Made by a program: the position numbers and the translations under genes. Shown in pieces: positions 24,966-32,178 of a DNA stretch of 64,000 bases. Each line of letters starts with the position of its first letter. Position 1 is the stretch's first letter. Origin of the DNA: Timonella corticicola (GTDB lineage Bacteria; Actinomycetota; Actinomycetes; Actinomycetales; Cellulomonadaceae); assembly GCF_042683685.1 (NCBI RefSeq), contig NZ_JBHUOP010000003.1, forward strand, positions 545,698 to 609,697, read 5' to 3'. The notes beneath the pieces are model-generated. The model made no database searches. It was not told the DNA's origin and was given only the letters and a program-made list of their open reading frames with translations.

Positions 24966-25322
24966 ATGGTTAGTTTTGCGGAATTGAAGGGAACCGGTGC
25001 CTTCTCACCGGGCTGTTCCACACGTGTTGTCCTCGACCACGTCATGAGCCGTTGGGGTGTGCTCGTCCTGTGGGCACTCACCGACGGGACACGTCGGTGG
25101 GGTGAGTTGCGCCGAGACGTAGACGGCATCAGCGAGAAGATGCTCGGTTCAACGCTGAGGCAGCTCGTTGCAGACGGTCTCGTGCGTCGCGAGTCGTACC
25201 CCACTGTCCCGCCCCATGTGGAGTACCAACTCACCGAACGAGGGGAAGACCTCATGGCCAGGATGCTGCCGCTCATCGAATGGATTGCCGTAAACGCTGA
25301 TGACATCGTCACGACTCCGTAG
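24966..25322 (+). CDS. qorR: HxlR-family redox-sensing regulator (QorR-like)
   Basis: A 118-residue winged-helix protein of the HxlR/DUF24 family. GAFSPGCSTRVVLDHVMSRW carries a single N-terminal Cys at residue 17, in the position used by QorR and YodB-type sensors to detect diamide and quinones; the rest, DGTRRWGELRRDVDGISEKM and QLVADGLVRRESYP, is the DNA-binding wing. It probably represses its own gene and the divergent quinone oxidoreductase gene through the palindrome between them. The Cys is the only one in the protein, so a disulfide would be between subunits. Confidence 0.87.
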   Translation: MVSFAELKGTGAFSPGCSTRVVLDHVMSRWGVLVLWALTDGTRRWGELRRDVDGISEKMLGSTLRQLVADGLVRRESYPTVPPHVEYQLTERGEDLMARMLPLIEWIAVNADDIVTTP

Positions 25323-25422
25323 TTGACCAGTTCGCCAAGTCTTCGTTCCGCAGTGGTTGGCCCTGGCAGGGGCGTGACCCGGGCATATGCTTGTCGCCGC
25401 AACTCGTGGGAGAATAGAGGAC

Positions 25423-25962
25423 ATGTTTGCAACTCTGCACACCACAGCCGGTGACATTCGAATCGAACTGTTCCCCAACCACGCACCCAAGACGGTCGAC
25501 AACTTCGTGGGCCTTGCACAGGGAACCAAGACCTGGACCGACCCAAAGACTGGTGAGGAAAGCAACGCACCCTTCTACGACGGCCTGATCTTCCACCGCG
25601 TGATCCCGAACTTCATGGTCCAGGGTGGTTGCCCACTCGGAACCGGAACCGGCGGCCCAGGCTACACCTTCGACGACGAGATCCACCCAGAACTCACCTT
25701 CAACAAGCCCTACCTGCTCGCAATGGCGAACGCAGGCAAGCGCATCAGCCCGATCACCGGTCAGCCTGCTGGCACCAACGGCTCGCAGTTCTTCGTGACC
25801 GTCGATGCGACCACCTGGCTCAACGGCAAGCACACCATCTTCGGCGAGGTGGCTGACGAGGCGTCGAAGGCTATCGTTGACGCGATCTCAACCACGCAGA
25901 CTCGCCCAGGCGACCGCCCGCTGGAAGACATTGTCATCAACTCCGTCACCATCGAGGACTGA
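25423..25962 (+). CDS. ppiA: Cyclophilin-type peptidyl-prolyl cis-trans isomerase
   Basis: A 179-residue cytosolic cyclophilin. HTTAGDIRIELFPNHAPKTV then DNFVGLAQG opens the fold; FHRVIPNFMVQGG contains the catalytic Arg and Phe, PYLLAMANAGK and GSQFFVTV the substrate groove, and LNGKHTIFGEV the late loop (His in place of Trp is common in bacterial forms). It speeds proline isomerisation in folding proteins. The ATG at 25423 follows GAGGAC; the extended frame upstream has no ribosome site. It is the Rv0009-equivalent gene, opening the conserved origin-proximal cluster. Confidence 0.95.
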   Translation: MFATLHTTAGDIRIELFPNHAPKTVDNFVGLAQGTKTWTDPKTGEESNAPFYDGLIFHRVIPNFMVQGGCPLGTGTGGPGYTFDDEIHPELTFNKPYLLAMANAGKRISPITGQPAGTNGSQFFVTVDATTWLNGKHTIFGEVADEASKAIVDAISTTQTRPGDRPLEDIVINSVTIED

Positions 25963-25973
25963 GAATTTCCCTG

Positions 25974-25999
25974 TGGCCGGGCACCTTGGTGCCCGGCCA
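25974..25999 (+). terminator. Hairpin after ppiA
   Basis: Twelve-base perfect arms TGGCCGGGCACC / GGTGCCCGGCCA with TT at the apex, 11 bases after the stop, followed by TTCGTTTACC. Confidence 0.75.
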
Positions 26000-26134
26000 T
26001 TCGTTTACCCAAACGTGCCTGCCTCCGTCAACGCAACCAGGGTCGTGGCCCTCCCCGACACAGCCATACGTGACGCGGTGACGTGGGGTGACGTATCGTC
26101 GTAAAGCGAAAAACCAATAATCCCAGGAGATACC

Positions 26135-27019
26135 GTGAGCGAACCGCAGTTCGGTAGCGCGAATCAACCGCCACAACCATCGGTGTGCAAGAACCACCCC
26201 GAGACCACCGCGTACGTGCGATGCCAGCGCTGCGGTGAACCGATCTGCGCGCGCTGCATGAACGAGGCCGTTGTGGGCGTGCAATGCCCGCAGTGCGTGA
26301 AGGCAGGCGCGAAGGCGGTGCGCGCACCCAAGACCATCACCGGTGCGAAGCAGGTGCAGGGTCGGCCATATGTCACGTACACCCTGATTGGGGTGAACGC
26401 GGTGGTGTGGTTGCTCCAACTGACCATCGGCTGGCAAGCGTTCTCCTCATGGTTCGTGTTTGCTCCGTTCCTCGGGGTCGAGGAGCCGTGGCGGTTCCTG
26501 ACCTCTTCCTTCCTGCACTCCCAGACCGCGCTCTATCACATCCTGTTCAACATGTTTGCGCTGTATTCGGTGGGCACGCAGTTCGAGTACATCCTTGGTC
26601 GCTGGCACTACCTGACGCTCTACCTGTTGTCGGCGTTTGGTGGTTCGGTTGCGGTGCTGCTGCTTGCGCAGCCCGGTGGCGACAGTTGGGTTACCCCGGT
26701 GTTGGGTGCATCCGGCGCGATCTTCGGCCTGTTCGGTGCGCTCATCCCGTACTACCGCAGCATAGGTAGCGACCTGCGTGGTCTGGCTGGCTTGTTTGCG
26801 ATCAACCTCGCCATCCCATTCTTCGTGCCGCAGGTGTCGTGGCAGGGTCACCTGGGTGGACTTGTCGTCGGTGTGCTGGTCGGCTACCTGTTCATGTGGG
26901 CTCCACGCGACAGGCGTTTGATGGTCTCGATCGGCGGCAGCGTGGTTGTCGCACTAGGCCTGGTTGGTTTGATCGCGCTCAAGTACTCGCAGGTAGATGC
27001 AGCTTTGTACCTGTTCTAG
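26135..27019 (+). CDS. Rhomboid intramembrane serine protease with N-terminal zinc finger
   Basis: A 294-residue protein. Residues 15-55 hold four Cys pairs (CKNHPETTAYVRCQRCGEPI then CARCMNEAVVGVQCPQC), a B-box-like zinc-binding domain usual in actinobacterial rhomboids. The membrane part has six to seven helices: SFLHSQTALYHILFNMFALY (HxxxN in helix 2), GASGAIFGLFGALIP with the catalytic Ser of GxSG, and WQGHLGGLVVGVLVGY with the catalytic His. Rhomboids cut membrane proteins within the bilayer; the substrate is unknown. Start GTG at 26135 after CAGGAGA. In Mycobacterium the equivalent slot is also occupied by a rhomboid-like gene. Confidence 0.93.
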   Translation: MSEPQFGSANQPPQPSVCKNHPETTAYVRCQRCGEPICARCMNEAVVGVQCPQCVKAGAKAVRAPKTITGAKQVQGRPYVTYTLIGVNAVVWLLQLTIGWQAFSSWFVFAPFLGVEEPWRFLTSSFLHSQTALYHILFNMFALYSVGTQFEYILGRWHYLTLYLLSAFGGSVAVLLLAQPGGDSWVTPVLGASGAIFGLFGALIPYYRSIGSDLRGLAGLFAINLAIPFFVPQVSWQGHLGGLVVGVLVGYLFMWAPRDRRLMVSIGGSVVVALGLVGLIALKYSQVDAALYLF

Positions 27020-27073
27020 CGGCGTTGGGGCGGTAGGCCGTCGCGCCTACCTTGTGCTTGACTGCGTATCGTG

Positions 27074-27112
27074 ATTGACGACGAGGGACTCGCCCAGCAG
27101 GGCGAGTCCCTC
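27074..27112. terminator. Hairpin carrying the ATTGACGACGAG box
   Basis: Thirteen-base perfect stem GAGGGACTCGCCC / GGGCGAGTCCCTC (27083-27095 and 27100-27112), loop AGCA, directly preceded by ATTGACGAC. Likely the terminator of the rhomboid gene and a member of the hairpin family described at 46482 and 53006. Confidence 0.6.
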
Positions 27113-27354
27113 TAGTCTGTGGCTGGGTGTGGCTCCCTGGAACGCGTTGGTTACTTGATGGGGCCAAATTCGTCCGGGTGCCCGCCGTTTGTATGGGTGG
27201 TTGGATCAAAAACGCCCCATCGGCTGAGAGACGGGTGCGGCAGAAGAGACTGGCCCAGAGGCGAGAGTGGAAAGGTAGAGCAAGAGTGGGAACCCAGGCG
27301 GCGATCTGATGGGTGCGTGAGGTGAGGTTTCCGGATGGAATTACACGTCTGTAG

Positions 27355-27544
27355 TTATGCACACCTGTGGAAACCGCTGTGCATAACTGTGGATTTCTAT
27401 GTGGAAAACAGGGTGCACAGTGTTGAAAAGATCGACCAAGTTGTGCACAGACTGTCGATATTCCAGCACTTGTAGACGGCAGGACTAGTTATCCCCAATG
27501 GGCGGTGGATAACTCAGACTTATCCACAAGGGCTTGGTGGATAA
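27355..27544. other. Cluster of DnaA-box-like sequences
   Basis: Within 190 bases I count: a perfect TTATCCACA (27520-27528); TTATGCACA (27355-27363, and 27378-27386 on the minus strand); TTTTCCACA (27400-27408 minus); TTATCCCCA (27489-27497); TTATCCACC (27504-27512 and 27536-27544, minus); TTGTGCACA (27441-27449); and GTTTCCACA and AAATCCACA (27366-27374 and 27388-27396, minus). A 15-base inverted repeat (27513-27527 with 27537-27551) contains two of them. It looks like a DnaA-binding region or replication origin. The gap between rhomboid and crgA (27020-27824) has no gene I can support. Confidence 0.6.
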
Positions 27545-27570
27545 GTCTGAGCCGGAATGCCTTACATCAA

Positions 27571-27633
27571 TGTTTCGGTTCTGTCGGCGGTGCAACTAAA
27601 CCATTTGGTTGCACCGCCGACAGAACCGAAACA
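27571..27633. repeat. Very long perfect hairpin (26-30 bp stem)
   Basis: TGTTTCGGTTCTGTCGGCGG followed by TGCAAC (27571-27596) is exactly complementary to 27608-27633; with A-T and G-T pairs the stem closes to a 3-base loop. It stands next to the DnaA-box cluster. A degenerate relative is at 40324-40376. Confidence 0.8.
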
Positions 27634-27690
27634 CCGGAGCGTTGGGCAGCGTTGAGGAGAAACCACTGAGAAGTACAGCAAACGCAAAAA

Positions 27691-27726
27691 GGGTTGGGTC
27701 CCACCACAAGTGGTGGGACCCAACCC
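27691..27726 (-). terminator. Intrinsic terminator of crgA
   Basis: Seventeen-base perfect arms (27691-27707 and 27710-27726). On the minus strand, the direction of crgA, the stem is followed by TTTTTGCGTTT, a textbook Rho-independent terminator. An AAAAAC tract on the other side may allow both directions. Confidence 0.9.
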
Positions 27727-27824
27727 CAAAAACAAGACACCCCAAGGGTGTGCCAATGCTGGAACAAGCCGGCTCGTCGGCAATATGCGGCGCTAAGTTG
27801 CTCTAGAACATGCCGCTGCACGGC

Positions 27825-28091
27825 CTACTGCCAGCGGGTAGCCAGACCCAAGCCAGCCAAGATCATGCCGAAGCCGATAGCCAGGTTCCAGTCACGCAGC
27901 GGAGGGATCGGCAAACCCCAACGCGATGACGTCAGGTAGTACACGACAACCCACAATGCGCCCACAACAAAAAGGGTCAACATGGTGGGAACGAGCCACG
28001 CGGGGTTACCAACGCGCACAGGGGTCGGAGTGGAGTTCTCCTCAACCTCGGTAGCTTTGGCCTTCTTCTTACGGGACCGTGACTCTGGCAC
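27825..28091 (-). CDS. crgA: Cell division protein CrgA
   Basis: An 88-residue protein: a short basic N-terminus (MPESRSRKKKAKATEVEENS), then two membrane helices, WLVPTMLTLFVVGALWVVVYYL and WNLAIGFGMILAGLGLATRW, joined by TSSRWGLPIPPLRD. The helix-loop-helix with the LP.. P.L..WN loop is the CrgA signature. CrgA works at the divisome with FtsZ, FtsQ and PBPs in actinobacteria. It has its own intrinsic terminator and is divergent from the DUF881 gene, as in Mycobacterium. Confidence 0.94.
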   Translation of the reverse strand: MPESRSRKKKAKATEVEENSTPTPVRVGNPAWLVPTMLTLFVVGALWVVVYYLTSSRWGLPIPPLRDWNLAIGFGMILAGLGLATRWQ

Positions 28092-28178
28092 TTGTTTACT
28101 CCTGTCAATGTAAAAACAAAGGTTTGTGCACTAGCCTAGTGGCAGACTGAACAGACAAGAAATACTGTGGACTGGATT

Positions 28179-28931
28179 ATGGCAGAAAAAGCTGTGCACA
28201 GGCGATCACGCCTCAAAAGCAACGTTTCAGTTGCGATCGTCCTCATGCTCGCGGCCGCCATGTTCTCCATCTCCGCGAAACTCAACTCCGGCAACCAACA
28301 CCGCCACCCCGAAGACCTCGTCAGCCTGCTGCGGGTCGAAACCGAACGCAACCAGGCACTCGAAGAACGCACGCTTGAACTCCAAGAACAGGCCGACAGA
28401 CTCACCGAGGAGGAAGGCACCAGCAGGCCAACCTCGGCACCCCAGGTGTCACTGTCATCCCAAATAGGTTCCGGGGCGCTCGCCGTATCCGGGCCCGGCA
28501 TGCGCGTTACCCTGTCCGATGCCCCTCCAGGACAGATCATCGAGCCACCCATCACCGTCGACGACCTGGTAGTCCACCAGCAAGACCTGCAGGCGGTCAT
28601 CAGTGCGCTATGGGCCGGTGGCGCCGAAGCAATGACGCTGCAAGGCCAACGCGTGACACCCCTTACCGCATTCAAGTGCGTGGGCAACGTGCTCCTGCTG
28701 CACGGTCGGGTGTTCTCGCCGCCCTATGTCGTTGAAGTGATCGGCGACCCCGAAACCCTGAACGCGGCACTCGATGAATCGGAGTCCATCGCGATCTACA
28801 AGCAGTACGTCGCCGCGGTTGGGCTGGGCTGGCAGGCGGAGAAGGTCAACGAAATCTCCCTCCCAGCCGCATCGAACATCAGCTCGCTTCACTACGCCGG
28901 CGTGCCCGAGGGAACTGACATCTGGCAGTAG
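28179..28931 (+). CDS. DUF881 membrane-anchored protein
   Basis: About 250 residues (a GTG four codons earlier, at 28167, is also possible). One N-terminal membrane helix (NVSVAIVLMLAAAMFSISA) is followed by a coiled coil (RVETERNQALEERTLELQEQ) and the DUF881 domain: GALAVSGPGMRVTLSDAP, VDDLVVHQQDLQAVISALWA, GAEAMTLQGQRVTPLTAFK and PPYVVEVIGDPETLNAAL. It corresponds to Rv0012 between crgA and trpG. The domain resembles spore and division proteins of Gram-positives; a role near the divisome is inferred from context only. Confidence 0.9.
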   Translation: MAEKAVHRRSRLKSNVSVAIVLMLAAAMFSISAKLNSGNQHRHPEDLVSLLRVETERNQALEERTLELQEQADRLTEEEGTSRPTSAPQVSLSSQIGSGALAVSGPGMRVTLSDAPPGQIIEPPITVDDLVVHQQDLQAVISALWAGGAEAMTLQGQRVTPLTAFKCVGNVLLLHGRVFSPPYVVEVIGDPETLNAALDESESIAIYKQYVAAVGLGWQAEKVNEISLPAASNISSLHYAGVPEGTDIWQ

Positions 28932-29239
28932 AGGACGGTCCCGTCGAGGATGATGGGCGGCTGGCGCGTCAGGCCCACGGCGTGGCCGGGGAGCGATGCA
29001 CGCCAGTGCAATGCACAACCGAACGGACCTGCGATACCGGACCTGCGATGCCACGGTATGCGGGCACACGATGCCCAGCCCACCGCACACGTTCACGAAA
29101 CGGGACCCCACTGACGCAGAGCGGGCAAAAGCGGTATCGTGGAGCCACTCAAGAACCACCGGACGCTCCGTCCCACAGGCGGCGTCCGCCCACCCGCAGC
29201 ATGACGACACCCTCATGCGAGACCGCACTGGCAGGAACA
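28932..29239. other. 308-base gap with no supported gene
   Basis: In many actinobacteria a class E sortase gene sits here; no sortase motif (TLxTC) is present in any frame. A short direct repeat of ACCTGCGAT occurs near 29030 and 29043. I see no hairpin or riboswitch that I can support. Confidence 0.4.
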
Positions 29240-29875
29240 ATGACCAAGATCCTCGTCATCGACAACTACGACTCATTCGTCTACACAATCGTCGGCTACC
29301 TCAACCAGTTGGGCGCCGAGACCGTTGTGGTCCGAAACGACAATGTCCCGCCGGTCAGCGAGTGGTCCGAGTACGGCGGTGTCCTTGTTTCCCCAGGGCC
29401 CGGAACCCCGGCAGAAGCGGGGGAATCCATGCAGGTGATCCGCGACTGCGCAGAGATCGGCAAGCCAATGCTCGGCGTGTGCCTCGGACACCAGGCGCTC
29501 GCGGAGGTGTACGGCGCAACCGTGACGCATGCTCCGGAACTGATGCACGGCAAGACCTCATCCGTTGTGCACGGTGAGACTGATGTATTCGCGGGACTAC
29601 CTTCACCGTTCACTGCGACCCGCTACCACTCGCTCGCCGTTGTCAACGACACCGTCACCGACGACCTCGTGGTGACCGCGAAGGTCGATGCGAGCGTCGG
29701 CGAGATCATCATGGGTCTGCGCCACAAGGATCTCCCGTTGTTCGGCGTGCAATTCCATCCGGAATCCGTACTCACCGAGGGTGGACACCGCCTGTTCGCC
29801 AACTGGCTTGAGGAATGTGGCGCTCATGACGCAGTAGCAAAGTCCGTGGGTCTTGCGCCACTGATCCGCGCTTAA
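29240..29875 (+). CDS. trpG: Class I glutamine amidotransferase (anthranilate/aminodeoxychorismate synthase component II)
   Basis: A 211-residue protein with ILVIDNYDSFVYTIVGYL, SPGPGTPAEAG, the nucleophile Cys in GVCLGHQALAEVYGA, and the His-Glu pair in FGVQFHPESVLTEGG. It delivers ammonia from glutamine to chorismate-using partners TrpE or PabB. In this cluster position the gene is annotated trpG or pabA in actinobacteria; one protein may serve both pathways. The ATG at 29240 is chosen as the family start after GCAGGAA. A trpF-type gene lies 27 kb away, so tryptophan genes are scattered in this genome. Confidence 0.92.
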   Translation: MTKILVIDNYDSFVYTIVGYLNQLGAETVVVRNDNVPPVSEWSEYGGVLVSPGPGTPAEAGESMQVIRDCAEIGKPMLGVCLGHQALAEVYGATVTHAPELMHGKTSSVVHGETDVFAGLPSPFTATRYHSLAVVNDTVTDDLVVTAKVDASVGEIIMGLRHKDLPLFGVQFHPESVLTEGGHRLFANWLEECGAHDAVAKSVGLAPLIRA

Positions 29876-29938
29876 CACCCGCACCTACGGGGCCGGGACA
29901 ACCGCGAATCCGTAGAGGGGGCCTCTATGCCGCCTAGA

Positions 29939-29985
29939 AACGCCTGTGGGGCGCCAGATCTTATGTCTGGCACCCCACAGGCGTT
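29939..29985. terminator. Bidirectional hairpin between trpG and pknB
   Basis: Twenty-base arms (29939-29958 and 29966-29985) with a single mismatch, between convergent genes. A second, weaker stem AGGCGTTG/CAACGCCT (30035-30042 with 30064-30071) is closer to the pknB end. Confidence 0.75.
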
Positions 29986-30105
29986 TGGCGCTTGAGAGGT
30001 TCCTCAGCGGCGTTCACGTTGCCGCGTGGAGGTAAGGCGTTGAACGTCTCGTCATGAGGTGTACAACGCCTCGAAGTCCTAACCTAGGCGACGTGAAAGC
30101 TGGCC

Positions 30106-32178
30106 TTAACCTTCTTCTTGGTCTTCGCCACCGTCGTCACCGTTATCGCCGTTACCTGGATCGGGTTGCGTGGGATCCGGGCTTGGCTCTGGGCCAGCGG
30201 AGATCTGGATGTCGACGCGCTCACCCAGGTTCAGGCGTGCACCTGCGCGTGGGTTGGTCGAGATGACGGTACCCGGAGGTTCGTTGGAGTACACGGGGTC
30301 CGCGAAGATCGGAACCAATCCCTCGGCGACGATCAGGCTCTCGGCATCGGCTTGGGATCTTCCAACGACATCGGGAACGACAACGTACTCGATCTCGACC
30401 TCGACCGCGACCGTTAGCGTCACCTCTGAACCCTGCTCGACGGCACCGGCTCCCGGAAGCTGTGCGAGGACCGTGTCGGCGTCAAGATCGCCGTCGTTGA
30501 CTCGATCGTCTTCTCGCGGATCGATCTTCACTGAGAGTCCGAGTGCTCGCAGTGCCGCTTCGGCTTCGCTACGGGGCTTGTCGGTGTAGTCTTCGATTTC
30601 CACGAATCCATCGGATACGAAGATCACGACCGTGCCGCCGACGGCAATTGGTTCGCGGGCACTTGGCTCGGTACGGATGACGTGGTTGCGCGCTACGTCC
30701 GCAGAGTGCTCCTGGTCACCGAACTGGACCTTGAGGTTGGCGGCTTCAATGATGCGCTGCGCCTCGTCCTGTGGCAAACCCTTGACGTCTGGAACCTGTG
30801 TCGCGTTCGGTCCGGTGGAGAAGGTCAGATCAATTTCGCCCGTGATTTCAAGGTCTGCGCCCTCTGCCGGATCAGACGAAACGAACTTTCCTTCCTCGAC
30901 GTTGTCGTCGAGAACGTTGAGGATGTTGATCTTCCCTTCGAAGCCTGCAGTTTCGAGCTCGTCACGCGCCTCTTCCTCGGTCATTCCGGCAAAGGACGGA
31001 ACCGTGATGGTCTCCGGGGTGTCATCGTCACCGCCCAACATCCAGATTGCGATGATCGCGAGGATGGCGGCAACACCGACGGCCACGAGGGTCCAGATGA
31101 GTCGCTTCTTGCTGCTGACCTCTTCCTCGTCGTCTTCCTCGAAGAGGCCGGGTTCCTCTGCTGGCTGTTGCCACGGCAGTCCGGCTTCGGCGGGAGCAGA
31201 GAAAGCCTGGGTTGCGGGGCTGTGCGCAGGGCTCGCCGCGACAGGGGTGATGACCTGGGTGGCAAACGGGTCGACCGCAGCCGCTGCGGGGTACACCGAG
31301 GTTGCCTCGATGGACTCGCCACGGGCTGCTGCCTCGAGGGCGGCACGGAACTCAGACGCGCTCGAATAGCGGTCGTTACGGTCCTTGGCGAGTGCCTTGA
31401 GCGCGATCTGGTTGAGTACCGGCGGCACGTCGGGCGCGATGGTGCTTGGTGGCGCAGCGAGTTCGCGGACGTGCTGGTAGGCAACCGCGACCGGGGAGTC
31501 ACCGGTGAAGGGCGGACGTCCGGTCAACAGCTCGTAGAGGAGGCAGCCGGTTGAGTACAGGTCTGAGCGCGTGTCCACGGATTCACCGCGGGCCTGCTCG
31601 GGGGAGAGATACTGCGCGGTTCCGATGACCGAGTGCGTCTGGGTCATGGTGGCAGCAGAGTCGGCAACTGCGCGGGCGATACCGAAGTCCATGACCTTGA
31701 CCGCACCCGTTGGGGTGAGCATCACGTTGGCTGGCTTGATATCGCGGTGCACGATGCCTGCGTGGTGCGAGTATTCGAGTGCTGAGAGGACACCAGCGGT
31801 AATCTCGATGGCCTCCTCGATCGGCACGGCATTGCCGTCGCGGAGAATGTCACGCACGGTATGACCCTCAACGTACTCCATGACGATGAACGGTACGTGC
31901 GAGACTGCGCCCGTTGCCGGGTCAGTGAATGTGTCCTCGCCGGTGTCGTACACGGCAACGATGGCCGGGTGGTTTAGCGAGGCTGCGGCTTGAGCCTCAC
32001 GGCGGAAGCGCGCCTGGAACGAGGGATCGCGTGCCAAGTCGGAGCGGAGGATCTTAATCGCGACGGTGCGTCCGAGACGATTGTCGTGACCGATGTGTAC
32101 TTCGGCCATGCCTCCACGGCCGATGAGTTCACCGACCTCGTAACGACCCGCTAGCGTGCGGGGGACGGGGTTAACCAC
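30106..32178 (-). CDS. pknB: Ser/Thr protein kinase PknB with four PASTA domains
   Basis: 690 residues. The kinase domain (about 12-280) has the Gly loop IGRGGMAEV, AIK, HRDIKPANVM, DFGIAR and the activation segment MTQTHSVIGTAQYLSPEQ with Thr residues for autophosphorylation. A juxtamembrane acidic stretch (LFEEDDEEEVSSKKR) precedes one membrane helix (about 359-380), followed by four extracellular PASTA repeats (about 389-660; for example ITVPSFAGMTEEEARDELET) that bind peptidoglycan fragments. An Asp/Gly/Glu tail ends the protein. The start GTG overlaps the pknA stop (TAGTG), so the two are translationally coupled. PknB regulates peptidoglycan synthesis and division and is counteracted by PstP encoded upstream. 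Confidence 0.96.
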   Translation of the reverse strand: MVNPVPRTLAGRYEVGELIGRGGMAEVHIGHDNRLGRTVAIKILRSDLARDPSFQARFRREAQAAASLNHPAIVAVYDTGEDTFTDPATGAVSHVPFIVMEYVEGHTVRDILRDGNAVPIEEAIEITAGVLSALEYSHHAGIVHRDIKPANVMLTPTGAVKVMDFGIARAVADSAATMTQTHSVIGTAQYLSPEQARGESVDTRSDLYSTGCLLYELLTGRPPFTGDSPVAVAYQHVRELAAPPSTIAPDVPPVLNQIALKALAKDRNDRYSSASEFRAALEAAARGESIEATSVYPAAAAVDPFATQVITPVAASPAHSPATQAFSAPAEAGLPWQQPAEEPGLFEEDDEEEVSSKKRLIWTLVAVGVAAILAIIAIWMLGGDDDTPETITVPSFAGMTEEEARDELETAGFEGKINILNVLDDNVEEGKFVSSDPAEGADLEITGEIDLTFSTGPNATQVPDVKGLPQDEAQRIIEAANLKVQFGDQEHSADVARNHVIRTEPSAREPIAVGGTVVIFVSDGFVEIEDYTDKPRSEAEAALRALGLSVKIDPREDDRVNDGDLDADTVLAQLPGAGAVEQGSEVTLTVAVEVEIEYVVVPDVVGRSQADAESLIVAEGLVPIFADPVYSNEPPGTVISTNPRAGARLNLGERVDIQISAGPEPSPDPTQPDPGNGDNGDDGGEDQEEG

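Noticed and set aside
28982..29239. N-terminal extension of the amidotransferase
   Set aside because: The extra 86 residues are Arg/Thr/Pro-rich low complexity; the family starts at MTKILVIDNYDSF, and an acceptable ribosome site is there.
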